DNA of 64,000 nt from NCBI RefSeq assembly GCF_000720765.1, contig NZ_JODC01000005.1, positions 1 through 64,000 of the forward strand, read 5' to 3'. The notes beneath the pieces were generated by a model. It was given only the letters and a program-made list of their open reading frames with translations. It made no database searches and had not been told where the DNA came from. Origin of the DNA: Streptomyces sp. NRRL S-646 (lineage in GTDB: Bacteria; Actinomycetota; Actinomycetes; Streptomycetales; Streptomycetaceae). The translations under genes and the position numbers were made by a program. Positions 17,085-26,608 of this stretch are shown here, piece by piece. Each line of letters starts with the position of its first letter. Within the stretch, counting starts at the first letter, position 1.

Positions 17085-17632
17085 CGGCCCGTTCCCCCGC
17101 GCCCGCGGTAACCCAGGGACCGCTGGATACGGCCGAGCGGGGCGTCGGCGTCCCGCCCGGACAGCAGCGGCCGGAAGGCGGCCGCGAGCCGGTGCCCGAA
17201 GTCGTCGGCCTCCGCCTCGTCGGCGACACGGGAACCGTCGCGCGCGGCCACCGACAAGGCCACGTCGGTCCACCTGCGGCGGTCGGCCAGCGCCGCCCCC
17301 GCCACATGGTGATGGCTGTGCCCGGCATGCAGATGCCACAACTCATGGCCGAGTATGACCAGTTGCTGCACCGCCTCGGCCCGCTCCTCGACGATCACCA
17401 GATCGAAGTCGGAGAACTCCACCCACAGCCCGGTGACTTCGAGCTCGTCGGGGAACCGCTCGAAGCGCAGCTCCACCGGCCGGCCGCCGCGCAGCACACC
17501 CATCTCCTCGCACAGCGCCCGGCACAGCTCCCGCGCATCGGCCGGCGGGCGGGGTCTGGCCCGCATCGCCGCCCCGAGGCCGTCCGTCAGCTTCCGCATC
17601 CCGGCGGCCCTCCGCGAGCGCCGTAGCCGCAT
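17081..17632 (-). CDS. ImmA/IrrE-family metallopeptidase-like protein
   Basis: 183 aa. Residues 96-100 read HELWH with a further H at 102 and an acidic helix later (DEAEADDFGHRLA), the HExxH gluzincin pattern of ImmA/IrrE proteins, which cleave or sequester repressors. ATG 17632 follows GAGGGGGAGGT. No XRE-type repressor gene lies beside it: upstream is the divergent sugar ABC operon, downstream the membrane protein coupled by GTGA. The target is therefore unknown. Often annotated as a toxin in Streptomyces; nothing here shows toxicity. Confidence 0.78.
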   Translation of the reverse strand: MRLRRSRRAAGMRKLTDGLGAAMRARPRPPADARELCRALCEEMGVLRGGRPVELRFERFPDELEVTGLWVEFSDFDLVIVEERAEAVQQLVILGHELWHLHAGHSHHHVAGAALADRRRWTDVALSVAARDGSRVADEAEADDFGHRLAAAFRPLLSGRDADAPLGRIQRSLGYRGRGGTGR

Positions 17633-17728
17633 ACCTCCCCCTCTCGCAGCCGCACAACAGGCCGTCCGAGACTACGCCGCCGTTCAACGACGAACGGCCT
17701 CCTTGGCCGGAAACTCCTGTCCAAACCA

Positions 17729-17757
17729 TTGACTAGCAAGCGCTTCCTATCTACGGT
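17729..17757 (+). promoter_or_regulatory. Promoter of the arabinan ABC/GH operon
   Basis: TTGACT (17729-17734), 17-bp spacer and TACGGT (17752-17757). The spacer holds AAGCGCTT, a LacI-type core. The whole element, including flanking CCAT and TCTACGGTCCCGT, is nearly repeated upstream of the second arabinanase at 34889-34917. Confidence 0.7.
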
Positions 17758-17759
17758 CC

Positions 17760-17796
17760 CGTTCGAAGTTACGAGCGCATTTCGAAATGCCGAACA
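17760..17796. promoter_or_regulatory. Paired TTCGAA operator-like sites over the transcription start
   Basis: CGTTCGAAGTTACGAGCG (17760-17777) and, on the other strand, TGTTCGGCATTTCGAAAT (17779-17796) match the palindrome TGTTCGAAATTTCGAACA at 13 and 14 of 18 positions. Placement just after the -10 box suits a repressor. Because the second site covers an in-frame ATG at 17787, that ATG is unlikely to be the start of the binding-protein gene. Confidence 0.6.
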
Positions 17797-17825
17797 CAGA
17801 AAGCGATACGGCAGGGGGGCAGGGC

Positions 17826-19175
17826 ATGGGACGACCTGAACTGAATCGCAGACAACTTCTGGCTGCTGCAGGCGGCCTGGCGGTCGCGGGCAGCTTCGGC
17901 TTCGCCGCACTCGGCACCGGCGCGGACGCACTGGCCGCCGGCGCGGACACCCGGGTGCGCTACTGGAACCTCTTCAGCGGCGGCGACGGCGCCAACATGA
18001 TCGCGATGCTGGACGCCTTCCGCAGCGAACACCCCGACATCGCCGTCAAGGACTCCACGCTCCAGTGGGGCAACCCCTTCTACACGAAACTGGCCATGGC
18101 CGCCGCCGGCAACCGGGCCCCCGAGCTCGGCGTCATGCACATGGGCCGGGTTCCCGGCTTCTCGCCCGGCCGCCTCCTCGACCCCTGGGACACCGGCCTG
18201 CTCGCCAAGTACGGCGTACGGCAGGAGGACTACAACCCCGCCCTGTGGAACCGCGGTGTCATCGACGGCAAGCTCTACGCCCTGCCGCTCGACATCCACG
18301 TCCAGCTCTGCTTCTACCGCAGGGACGTGCTGAAGAAGGCGGGCCTGCTCGGCGACGACGGCCTGATGATCCCGGTCGCCTCCACCGACGAGTGGTTCGA
18401 CGTCCTGAAGAAGGCCAAAAAGGTCCAGAAGAAGGGCCTGCAGACCATCGGCCTGTGGACCAACGACCAGAACTTCCAGTGGTGGTTCTTCGTCGCCTTC
18501 TACACCCAGCTCGGCGGCGCGTGGTTCAACGACGCCCGCACCCAGGTCCTCTTCGACGCCGACAAGGCCACCCAGGTCCTGGAGTTCCTCCGCAAGCACG
18601 TCACCGACGGCTACGTCATCCCGGGCGCCCCGACCGGCGAACAGTTCATCAACGGCGCGCCCTTCACCTGGGAGGGCAACTGGTCCGTGCCGGTCTTCTC
18701 CGGCGCCGAGCTGGACTACGGCGCGACCCCGCTGCCGCCCGTCTTCGGCAGGCAGGCCACCCACGCCGAGTCGCACTCCTTCGTGCTGCCGCACCAGTCG
18801 GGCCGCGGCGGCGCCACCAACGAGGCCGCGCACGAACTGGCCGCCTACGTCGTCCGGCACGCCCTGCAGTGGGCGGCCGGCGGTCACATCCCCGCCTACC
18901 GGCCGACGCTCTCCACGGCCGCGTACAAGAAGCTCACCCCGCAGAACGAGTACGTGAGCGCCATGAACCACCAGGCCACCGAGCCGAAGGTGTGGTTCGC
19001 GGGCTCCACCGGCGTCCTCGCCCAGGACCTCGGCCCGATGGTCGTCTCCTCGACGATGGGCTCCGCGGGGCCGGCCGCCGTCGCACAGCGCATGAAGAAA
19101 GAGCTCGCCAAGCTTCTCGCCTCGAAGAACCCGATGGACGGCAGGACCGCCGCGCAGGGAGGTGCGGTCGCATGA
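17826..19175 (+). CDS. Sugar ABC transporter substrate-binding protein (family 1), arabinan operon
   Basis: 449 aa from ATG 17826, preceded by GGGGGGCAGGGC; the ATG at 17787 has no ribosome site and lies under an operator. The N-terminus ELNRRQLLAAAGGLAVAG is a twin-arginine type export signal (RR at 8-9). The mature part is a CUT1-type solute-binding fold (VRYWNLFSGGDG...MLDAFRSEHP, then LWNRGVIDGKLYALPLDIH). First gene of a five-gene run with two permeases, a GH43 and a GH51 enzyme, so arabino-oligosaccharides are the inferred ligand. No ATPase gene is in the operon; a shared MsiK-type ATPase elsewhere is expected, as for other Streptomyces CUT1 systems. Confidence 0.9.
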   Translation: MGRPELNRRQLLAAAGGLAVAGSFGFAALGTGADALAAGADTRVRYWNLFSGGDGANMIAMLDAFRSEHPDIAVKDSTLQWGNPFYTKLAMAAAGNRAPELGVMHMGRVPGFSPGRLLDPWDTGLLAKYGVRQEDYNPALWNRGVIDGKLYALPLDIHVQLCFYRRDVLKKAGLLGDDGLMIPVASTDEWFDVLKKAKKVQKKGLQTIGLWTNDQNFQWWFFVAFYTQLGGAWFNDARTQVLFDADKATQVLEFLRKHVTDGYVIPGAPTGEQFINGAPFTWEGNWSVPVFSGAELDYGATPLPPVFGRQATHAESHSFVLPHQSGRGGATNEAAHELAAYVVRHALQWAAGGHIPAYRPTLSTAAYKKLTPQNEYVSAMNHQATEPKVWFAGSTGVLAQDLGPMVVSSTMGSAGPAAVAQRMKKELAKLLASKNPMDGRTAAQGGAVA

Positions 19176-20110
19176 CGACCAGCGCTCAGACCGTCCTGGC
19201 GCCCGGGCGCGCCAGGACCGCCACCGCGACCGCGACCGTACGCCGCAAGCAGGGCTTCCAGCACGGAGGCTGGTTCATCGCGCCGTTCCTGGCGCTCTTC
19301 GTGCTCTTCGTGATCTGGCCGCTGCTGCGCGGCATCTACCTCAGCTTCACCGACGCCAACATCTCCGGTGAGGGCGCGAGCTTCATCGGCCTGGACAACT
19401 ACCGCGAGGCCCTGCACGACCAGCTGATGTGGGACGCGCTCGGCCACAGCGCCTACTTCACCCTGCTCGTCGTGCCCTGCATCACGGTCCTCGCCTTCCT
19501 GCTCGCGATGCTCGCGCACAACATCGAGCGCGGAAAGTGGCTGTGGCGGCTGTGTTTCTTCGTGCCGTTCCTGCTGCCGTCGACCGTCGCGGGCAACCTG
19601 TTCCAGTGGCTGTTCACCCAGGGCATCGGCATGTTCAACCACACCCTCGGCATCGACACGCCCTGGCTGACCGACAAGTCGTACGCCATGCTCGCCATCG
19701 TCATCGAGACCCTGTGGTGGACGGTCGGCTTCTCCTTCCTGCTCTACCTCGCGGCGCTCCAGGGCATCCCCGACCACCTCTACGAGGCCGCGAAGCTCGA
19801 CGGCGCGAACGCCTGGCACCGCATGGTCCACATCACCCTGCCGATGCTCCGCAACATCACCGGCCTCGTCATCGCACTCCAGGTGCTCGCCTCGCTCCAG
19901 CTCTTCGACCAGGCCGTCGTGATGATGGACTTCGGCCCCGGACCGGAGCTCAGCACCCGCTCCTTCGTCCAGTACACCCTCGAACAGGGCTTCACCAGCT
20001 ACCGCGTGGGCTACGCCTCCGCGATGTCCATCATCTTCTTCGTGATCATCGCAGTCGTCGCCCTGGCGCGGATGTGGCTGCTGCGCAACCGTGAGGAGAG
20101 CGGCCGATGA
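19172..20110 (+). CDS. Sugar ABC transporter permease (MalF-type)
   Basis: 312 aa with six transmembrane helices (first at about 35-58). The EAA-type cytoplasmic loop reads EAAKLDGANAWHRMVHITLPML, so the conserved EAA---G and the contact helix to the ATPase are intact. ATG 19172 overlaps the binding-protein stop (ATGA) and its TGA overlaps the next permease (ATGA). Forms the membrane channel for arabino-oligosaccharides with the next gene product. Confidence 0.93.
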   Translation: MTTSAQTVLAPGRARTATATATVRRKQGFQHGGWFIAPFLALFVLFVIWPLLRGIYLSFTDANISGEGASFIGLDNYREALHDQLMWDALGHSAYFTLLVVPCITVLAFLLAMLAHNIERGKWLWRLCFFVPFLLPSTVAGNLFQWLFTQGIGMFNHTLGIDTPWLTDKSYAMLAIVIETLWWTVGFSFLLYLAALQGIPDHLYEAAKLDGANAWHRMVHITLPMLRNITGLVIALQVLASLQLFDQAVVMMDFGPGPELSTRSFVQYTLEQGFTSYRVGYASAMSIIFFVIIAVVALARMWLLRNREESGR

Positions 20111-20988
20111 CCACAGCCGAGCCGACCGTACGCACCGCGACGACCGTACGCACCACGTCCCGCAAGCCCTGGACGCCCGGCCAGATCGTCCTGACCCTCC
20201 TCGGTGTCGCCGTCTCCGCCGTCTTCGTGGCGCCGGTCGCGGCAGCCCTGTTCACCTCGCTCAAGTCCGAGGCGGAGGCCGCCGAAATCCCGCCGCACTG
20301 GCTGCCGAAGGTCTGGACGGCCCAGGCGTGGAAGGCTCTCTGGTCCACCGGCAACATCACCAACTGGTTCGTCAACTCGCTGGTCGTCTCGGTCTGCGTG
20401 ACGACCGTCGTGCTGGTCGTCAGCGCCCTCGCCGGATACGGCTTCGCCCGCACCGAGTTCCGCGGCAAGGGTGTCCTCATGGGCATCGTGATGTCGGGCC
20501 TGATGATCTCCCCCGCCGTCCTCGGCGTCCCCCTGTTCACCACGGTCCAGCAGATGGGAATGGTCGACACCTACTGGGGCATGATCCTGCCCCAGTGCGC
20601 ACCCGCCGCGATGGTCTACATCCTCTACAAGTTCTTCCAGGGCATCCCTCGCGAACTGGAGGAAGCGGCCTTCATCGACGGCGCCGGCCGCTGGCGCGTC
20701 TTCTTCACCATCGTCGTCCCGCTCGCCCGCCCCTCGCTCGCGGCGGTGGGCATCTTCACCTTCATCGCGTCCTGGAACAACTTCCTCTGGCCCTACATGG
20801 TGACCAACAACCCCGACCTGATGACCATGCCGAACGGCATCGCGACCGTCATGAACTCCTACGGCATCCAGTGGGCCCAGCTCATGGCCGGCGGCCTCAT
20901 GGCGGGCCTGCCGCTGATCGTCGTCTTCGTCTTCTTCCAGCGCCAGATCGTGGCGGGCGTCGCACACACCGGATTGGCGGGACAGTGA
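20107..20988 (+). CDS. Sugar ABC transporter permease (MalG-type)
   Basis: 293 aa, six transmembrane helices, EAA loop ELEEAAFIDGAGRWRVFFTI with the conserved E-A-A and G. ATG 20107 is ATGA-coupled to the first permease; its TGA is GTGA-coupled to the GH43 gene. Second channel subunit of the arabinan-locus importer. Confidence 0.93.
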   Translation: MTTAEPTVRTATTVRTTSRKPWTPGQIVLTLLGVAVSAVFVAPVAAALFTSLKSEAEAAEIPPHWLPKVWTAQAWKALWSTGNITNWFVNSLVVSVCVTTVVLVVSALAGYGFARTEFRGKGVLMGIVMSGLMISPAVLGVPLFTTVQQMGMVDTYWGMILPQCAPAAMVYILYKFFQGIPRELEEAAFIDGAGRWRVFFTIVVPLARPSLAAVGIFTFIASWNNFLWPYMVTNNPDLMTMPNGIATVMNSYGIQWAQLMAGGLMAGLPLIVVFVFFQRQIVAGVAHTGLAGQ

Positions 20989-21959
20989 GAGCACACAGAG
21001 CGCTGACGGCCCTGGTGGCGGTCCTCCTGGCCGTCCTCCCCAACACGGCGCAGGCGGCGGAGAGCTACCCCGACCCGCTCCCCCTCACCGGCCAGCAGAT
21101 CATCCACGACCCCACCGTCATTCACCTCAAGTCGGGCGGCTACGCGGCCTATTCGACGGGCGGCATCATCGGCGCCCGCCTCTCGAAGGACCTGCGCCAC
21201 TGGGACGACGCGGGCAACGCCTTCGCCGAACCGCCGAGCTGGTGGTACGAGTACAACAACACCGGCGACCCCTGGGCCCCGGACATCTCCCGCCGCGACG
21301 GCCACTACTGGCTCTATTACGCGGTCTCCTCCTGGGGCACCAACCACTCCGCGATCGGCGTCGCCACCTCCCCGTCCGGCCTCCCCGGCACCTGGACCGA
21401 CCACGGCAAGGCGTTCACCTCCGAGACCAGCGACACCTGGAACGCCATCGACCCGGCGATCGTCCGGGCGGACGGCAGACTGTGGATGGCCTTCGGCTCC
21501 TACTGGACGGGCATCCGCATGGTCGAACTGAACCCCAAGACCGGCAAGGCGGTGCCGGGTGCGACGGTCGAACATCTGGCGACCCGCCCGGACGCCCCGT
21601 ATGCCGTCGAGGGCGCGTCCATCGTCAAGCACGGCCACTACTACTACCTCTTCGCGTCGTACGACGCCTGCTGCCAGGGCGTGAACTCGACGTACAAGAT
21701 CAGAGCGGGCAGATCGACCTCCGTCACCGGCCCGTACGCCGACAGCACGGGCAAGCCCATGCTGGAGGGCGGCGGCGACCTGCTCCTGGCATCCCACGGC
21801 CGCTACACAGGCCCCGGTGGAGAATCAGTCTTCCGCGATCACGGTACGGACTGGCTGGCGTACCACTACTACGACGCGGACGACAACGGAACCCCCAAGC
21901 TGGGGCTCAACCGCCTCAGCTGGACACGCGACGGTTGGCCAACGGCTTTGGCTTTTTAG
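20985..21959 (+). CDS. Secreted arabinan endo-1,5-alpha-L-arabinosidase-type GH43
   Basis: 324 aa. The start is GTG 20985 by GTGA overlap. A signal peptide covers residues 1-25 (VAVLLAVLPNTAQAA). The five-bladed GH43 catalytic triad is visible as D42 (IIHDPT), D156 (NAIDPAI) and E209 (AVEGAS); ASYDACCQG and AYHYYDADDNGTP are typical of endo-arabinanases. It cleaves alpha-1,5-arabinan outside the cell, and the coupled transporter would import the products. A paralogue of similar length is encoded at 34982. Its stop codon touches dispersed repeat copy B. Confidence 0.92.
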   Translation: MRAHRALTALVAVLLAVLPNTAQAAESYPDPLPLTGQQIIHDPTVIHLKSGGYAAYSTGGIIGARLSKDLRHWDDAGNAFAEPPSWWYEYNNTGDPWAPDISRRDGHYWLYYAVSSWGTNHSAIGVATSPSGLPGTWTDHGKAFTSETSDTWNAIDPAIVRADGRLWMAFGSYWTGIRMVELNPKTGKAVPGATVEHLATRPDAPYAVEGASIVKHGHYYYLFASYDACCQGVNSTYKIRAGRSTSVTGPYADSTGKPMLEGGGDLLLASHGRYTGPGGESVFRDHGTDWLAYHYYDADDNGTPKLGLNRLSWTRDGWPTALAF

Positions 21960-22001
21960 GGGCGCGGGGAACTGCGCGACCAGCCACGAACCACCTGCAG
22001 A
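21952..22001 (+). repeat. Dispersed repeat, copy B (left palindrome arm lost)
   Basis: TTTTTAGGGGCGCGGGGAAC then TGCGCGACCAGCCACGAACC. The tail matches copies C and E, but the left half of the palindrome is replaced by the end of the GH43 gene. It occupies the 66-bp gap between the GH43 and GH51 genes. Confidence 0.75.
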
Positions 22002-22025
22002 CGAAACTGAACCCGAAAGGCCAAG

Positions 22026-23537
22026 ATGAGCACCGCCCGCTTCACCCTGGACCCCGCCTTCACCATCGGCGAAGTAAACCCCCGCCTCTTCGGCTCCTTC
22101 GTGGAACACCTCGGCCGCTGCGTCTACACCGGCATCTTCGAACCGACCCACCCCACCGCGGACGCGGCCGGCCTGCGCCAGGACGTCCTCGACCTCGTCC
22201 GCGAACTCGGCGTCACCGCCATCCGCTACCCGGGTGGCAACTTCGTATCGGGATACAAGTGGGAGGATTCCGTCGGCCCGGCAGCGGAGCGTCCCCGCCG
22301 ACTCGACCTCGCCTGGCGCTCCACCGAGACCAACCGCTTCGGCCTCTCCGAGTACATCGCCTTCTTGAAGAAGATCGGCCCCCAGGCCGAGCCCATGATG
22401 GCCCTCAACCTCGGCACCCGAGGTGTCGCCGAGGCCCTCGACCTCCAGGAGTACGCCAACCACCCCGCCGGCACGGCCCTGTCCGACCTCCGTGCCGCGC
22501 ACGGCGACAAGGACCCCTTCGGCATCAAGCTGTGGTGCCTGGGCAACGAGATGGACGGCCCCTGGCAGACCGGCCACAAGACCGCCGAGGAGTACGGCCG
22601 CGTCGCCGCCGAGACGGCCCGCGCGATGCGCCAGATGGACCCGGCGGTCGAACTCGTCGCCTGCGGCTCCTCCAGCCAGTCCATGCCGACCTTCGCCGCC
22701 TGGGAGGCGACGGTCCTGGAGGAGACGTACGACCTCGTCGACCACATCTCCCTGCACGCCTACTACCAGCCCGAGGACGGTGACGTCGACTCCTTCCTGG
22801 CCTCCGCCGTCGACATGGAGTCCTTCATCGAGAACGTGGTCGCCACCGCCGACCACATCGGCGCGAAGCTGAAGTCGAAGAAGAAGATCAACCTTTCCTT
22901 CGACGAGTGGAACGTCTGGTACATCTCGGAGTGGCACGAGATCGAGAACTCCGGCGCGCGGGACTGGGCGGAGGCCCCGCGTCTCCTGGAGGACAATTAC
23001 AGCGTCCTGGACGCCGTCGTCTTCGGCTCGCTCCTCATCGCCCTGCTGCGGCACGCGGACCGCGTGACCGTCGCCTGTCTCGCCCAGCTCGTCAATGTGA
23101 TCGCCCCGATCATGACCGAGCCCGGTGGCCCGGCCTGGCGCCAGACGACCTTCTTCCCCTTCGCGCAGGCCTCGCAGTACGGCCGCGGCCAGGTCCTCGA
23201 CGTCCGGGTCGACTCACCGACGTACGAGACGAAGAAGTACGGCGAGACGGACCTCCTGCACGCCACCGCCGTGCGCGCGGAGGACGGCACCGTCACCGTC
23301 TTCGCCGTCAACCGCAGTCGTACGGAGGCCCTCCCGCTCGAAGTCGCCCTGAACGGCCTGGACTTGACGCACGTCGTCGAGCACAGCGCCCTCGCCGACG
23401 CCGACCCGGACGCCCGCAACACCCTCGACGACCCCGAGCGGGTCGCCCCGCACACGGTCGAGGGCACCGTCCTGCGGGACGGCACCCTCACCGCCGTACT
23501 CGAACCGCTGTCCTGGAACGTGATCAGGCTCGCCTAG
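22026..23537 (+). CDS. Intracellular alpha-N-arabinofuranosidase, GH51
   Basis: 503 aa, normal family length. The acid/base Glu is E175 in LWCLGNEMDGPW and the nucleophile is E294 in SFDEWNVWY; the N-terminal GSFVEHLGRCVY and RYPGGNFVSGYKW are family signatures. No signal peptide, so it acts in the cytoplasm, releasing L-arabinose from imported arabino-oligosaccharides. ATG 22026 follows GAAAGGCCAAG. Last gene of the arabinan operon, 66 bp behind the secreted GH43. Its last 14 bp overlap the convergent GH35 gene. Confidence 0.95.
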   Translation: MSTARFTLDPAFTIGEVNPRLFGSFVEHLGRCVYTGIFEPTHPTADAAGLRQDVLDLVRELGVTAIRYPGGNFVSGYKWEDSVGPAAERPRRLDLAWRSTETNRFGLSEYIAFLKKIGPQAEPMMALNLGTRGVAEALDLQEYANHPAGTALSDLRAAHGDKDPFGIKLWCLGNEMDGPWQTGHKTAEEYGRVAAETARAMRQMDPAVELVACGSSSQSMPTFAAWEATVLEETYDLVDHISLHAYYQPEDGDVDSFLASAVDMESFIENVVATADHIGAKLKSKKKINLSFDEWNVWYISEWHEIENSGARDWAEAPRLLEDNYSVLDAVVFGSLLIALLRHADRVTVACLAQLVNVIAPIMTEPGGPAWRQTTFFPFAQASQYGRGQVLDVRVDSPTYETKKYGETDLLHATAVRAEDGTVTVFAVNRSRTEALPLEVALNGLDLTHVVEHSALADADPDARNTLDDPERVAPHTVEGTVLRDGTLTAVLEPLSWNVIRLA

Positions 23538-26500
23538 CGGCCGAACGGCCGGGGGAGTCCACAGGCGCCACAGGAACTCCTCCGGCCGCCGCGCCCAGCA
23601 GCGTCAGCCGTACGTCCGACGGTCCCGACGGTGTGGTCCCGTCGGACAGGACGGCCAGGGCGAGTGTGTTGGAGCCACGTGTGCGCAGGATCCCGTTCGG
23701 GAGCGCGAAGGTGTGCTGTGGGCCCACGTCGTTGATGTACTGGCCCATGTTCCAGCCGTTCAGGAAGATCTGGACGCGGTAGGCGCGGGCCGGGTCGTCG
23801 TCGAGGACCAGCCCGACGGAGGCGTCGGTGCCGGCGTCGACCGCGAGCCGGAAGGACGTCCGGTACCAGGTCACCCCCTGCCGCCGGTCCGCCCGCGGCA
23901 GCTGCACCGGCTCCCAGCCACCTTCGCCGTACCCCGGCAGATGCCAGCCGTTGCGCTCCCCGTACAGCCCGCCGTTGTTCTGCGGCCCGCGCACCGGGTC
24001 CGGTGCCGCCTCGCCCTGCAGCCGCCAGCTCATCTGCGGGGCCGCCCCCGCGAAGGTGACCGCCGTCAGCCCGCGCGCCACCTTGTGCGTGTCCTGGGCC
24101 TTGCCGTCCTGGTCGTGCTGCATACGGCGGACGAGGACCGACAGCACATGCGGCTCGTCCGTGCGCAGCGCCTCCGTGACCGAGAAGACGGCCGTGGCGG
24201 TCCAACTCCCTTTCCGTACCGTCTTGTTGTCCGGGACGGGCATCCGGTGCGTGCCCAGCGGCCGCCCGTCCAGCCATGCCATCAGCAGCCCTTGCGTGCC
24301 CGTGCTGTAGGCCAGCGACACGGACTCGGCGCCGGTGGCGTCGGTGAAGCGCCCGCGGTACCAGACGTCGCCGTAGTGGAAGGAGTAGTCGTCGGCGAAG
24401 AGGACCGGCTGTCCGGCGGGGACCGGTGTGGTGCTGTGGGTGGTGGTCTTGTCTGCGGGGGTCCAGGAGGAGTCGTCGAAGGCGGGCGCCGACTCGGGGT
24501 TCTCCGTCTTCCGCAGCCAGCCGTTGCTCAGCGCGGGCAGGGCGACCGCCCCGACCCCCGCCAGCGGCTGCGCGCCGCGCAGGCTGTCGGAGGAGGTGGT
24601 GTGGGCCTTCAACTCCCTGTCGTTCCAGGTGAGTTCGTGGATGCCTCGTGGTCCCCACACCTCCAGGTCCGCCGCTTCTACGGTGTCCCCGGTCAGCCGG
24701 ACCACCGTCCCGTCGACGGCCGCGGTCCGCAGCAGGGCGGGCCCGTATACGAGAACCGGGCCGGACGGGGTGTCGTGCGGCCACAGCCGTACAGAGGTCT
24801 CGTCGTCGGCGAGGAGCAGGAGGAGGGGGGTGGAGGTTCCGCCGCCGCTCACCAACACCTGGGTGAGACCGTCCAGTTGGGCCTCCACCTGCAACAGCCC
24901 GTCCGCGTACGAGTGCTCGGCCTCCCCTTCCAGTACGGTGACCGTCGGTTCGCCCGCGCACTCCAGCGCGGTCACCGTCTCCTCTCCCGACCGCCCGGTG
25001 AGCACGGCGATCTGCTGTCGTCCGGCGGTGAGGGCCAGCATGGGCTGGGCGTTGGAGTAGCGCAGCTTTCGCCGACCCAGCCTGATCCCGGCGGCCAGCA
25101 GCCGCGCGTCCTGCGCCGGGACGGCCACGGGGACGGGGAGTTCGGCGCCGTGCAGCGGAAGTTCGGTGGCGACCGGCACCTCGCCGTCGTTGCGCAGGAC
25201 ATAGACGTGGGCGCCGGTGTCGGGATTGGTCAGGTGGTACACCTTCAGCCCGTCCGCCGCCGCGTCCGCCTCGACGTCCGCCGCGCGGTCCAGTTTGGCG
25301 AAGTCGGGGAAGTGCCGCAGCAGTTGCCCGAACTGGTGCATCGGGATCAGTTTGGCGGTCGGCTGCCGGCCCTCGTCGATGGCCGCCCCGTAGTCGTACG
25401 ACGTGTAGACGACCGGCGCGGGCAGCCAGCCCCACGAGGTGCCGCCGAAGGTCATGTAGACGCTGTGCAGGGTGATGCCGTTGGCGAGATTGGTGAGGTA
25501 GAACCGCCGCTCGTACGCCGAGTCCCGCAGCCGCCGCGACTCCGCGTACCCCTTCCCCTCGAACCAGGTGCCGCCCCACGGATCGAACCAGCCACCCCCG
25601 AACTCCGGTACGAAACCGGGGGTTTGGGGGCTGGCGGTAGCGCCGCCCTTGGCCCCGCCGGTCCCGAAGTGTCCCCAGTCGGGCGGGGCCAGGGTCGGCG
25701 ACGGATAGCCGTCGAAGCCGTACAGCCAGCGGCCCTTCTCGCCGCCCGTGTCGAAGGAGCCGGGGATCCAGTACCCGTTCCTGCCCTTGTCGTTGTGGAA
25801 GAGCGGTACGTCGATGCCGTCGGACCGGACCTTCCGGTACAGGTGGGCCATGTAGTCACGGCCGGCCGGCTCGTCGACGTACGCGTCGTACTCGTTCTCG
25901 ATCTGGTAGAGCAGGACCGTCCCGCCGCCCTTGGTGTACAGGTGCCGGGAGACGATGGCGTTCACCTGGGTCAGCCACTCGTCGACGTACGACAGGTAGG
26001 TGGGGTCGGCGGTCCGTGCCCGGCCCTCGGTGGCGGTCAGCCAGCCGGGGAAGCCGCCGGCGTCGATCTCGGCGTTGGCGTAGGGGCCGGGGCGCAGAGT
26101 GACATACAGGCCGGTCTCGGCGGCCATGCGGAGGAACAGATCGAGGTCGCGGACACCGGTGAAGTCGTAGTGCCCCGGCGCGGGGGAGTGGTAGTTCCAC
26201 GACACATAGATGCTGACCGTGTTGTAGCCGTGGGCGCGCATCTTCTGCAGGATGTCGCGCCACAGGGAGGGGCTCGGCAGCCGGAAGGGGTGCATCTCGC
26301 CCGACCAGACGACCATCCGTCTGCCGTCGATGATCAGCGAGTAGCGGTCGAAGCCGATCGTGTGCCGCCGCCCGTCCGCGCCCGGTGTGCCGGGCGGCGG
26401 GCCCGTGGGGGCGGTCTGGGCGGCATAGGCGCAGGTCATGGCGCCGCTGCCGCCCAGTGCCAGGCCGAGGGCCGTGGTGCCGGCGAGGGCGTTGAAGGTA

Positions 26501-26577
26501 CGTCTGCTGAGCCCCAAGGGAGCCTCCCGTCGGGCCGTCCGGTCGGCGGCGCGTGTGAGGTCATTGTGCGAGGTCAT
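23524..26577 (-). CDS. Secreted beta-galactosidase, GH35
   Basis: 1017 aa from ATG 26577 (an in-frame ATG at 26601 would add 8 residues). A twin-arginine signal is clear: LSRRTFNALAGTTALGLALG at about 23-42. In the GH35 TIM barrel the acid/base E229 lies in LYQIENEYD and the nucleophile E325 in FVPEFGGGWFDPWGG. Beta-sandwich domains follow to the C-terminus, including galactose-binding-like modules (WYRTSFRL...NGWNMGQYI). Convergent with the GH51 gene, ending 14 bp inside it, and divergent from the Rrf2 gene. Removes terminal beta-galactose outside the cell, which fits arabinogalactan side chains. Confidence 0.93.
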   Translation of the reverse strand: MTSHNDLTRAADRTARREAPLGLSRRTFNALAGTTALGLALGGSGAMTCAYAAQTAPTGPPPGTPGADGRRHTIGFDRYSLIIDGRRMVVWSGEMHPFRLPSPSLWRDILQKMRAHGYNTVSIYVSWNYHSPAPGHYDFTGVRDLDLFLRMAAETGLYVTLRPGPYANAEIDAGGFPGWLTATEGRARTADPTYLSYVDEWLTQVNAIVSRHLYTKGGGTVLLYQIENEYDAYVDEPAGRDYMAHLYRKVRSDGIDVPLFHNDKGRNGYWIPGSFDTGGEKGRWLYGFDGYPSPTLAPPDWGHFGTGGAKGGATASPQTPGFVPEFGGGWFDPWGGTWFEGKGYAESRRLRDSAYERRFYLTNLANGITLHSVYMTFGGTSWGWLPAPVVYTSYDYGAAIDEGRQPTAKLIPMHQFGQLLRHFPDFAKLDRAADVEADAAADGLKVYHLTNPDTGAHVYVLRNDGEVPVATELPLHGAELPVPVAVPAQDARLLAAGIRLGRRKLRYSNAQPMLALTAGRQQIAVLTGRSGEETVTALECAGEPTVTVLEGEAEHSYADGLLQVEAQLDGLTQVLVSGGGTSTPLLLLLADDETSVRLWPHDTPSGPVLVYGPALLRTAAVDGTVVRLTGDTVEAADLEVWGPRGIHELTWNDRELKAHTTSSDSLRGAQPLAGVGAVALPALSNGWLRKTENPESAPAFDDSSWTPADKTTTHSTTPVPAGQPVLFADDYSFHYGDVWYRGRFTDATGAESVSLAYSTGTQGLLMAWLDGRPLGTHRMPVPDNKTVRKGSWTATAVFSVTEALRTDEPHVLSVLVRRMQHDQDGKAQDTHKVARGLTAVTFAGAAPQMSWRLQGEAAPDPVRGPQNNGGLYGERNGWHLPGYGEGGWEPVQLPRADRRQGVTWYRTSFRLAVDAGTDASVGLVLDDDPARAYRVQIFLNGWNMGQYINDVGPQHTFALPNGILRTRGSNTLALAVLSDGTTPSGPSDVRLTLLGAAAGGVPVAPVDSPGRSAARRA

Positions 26578-26608
26578 TGTGTACGGCCGCACCCAGCACA
26601 ATGGTCGT

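Noticed and set aside
17787..17825. Upstream ATG 17787 for the arabinan binding protein
   Set aside because: No Shine-Dalgarno and it lies within an operator-like site; ATG 17826 has a strong site and starts just before the twin-arginine signal.
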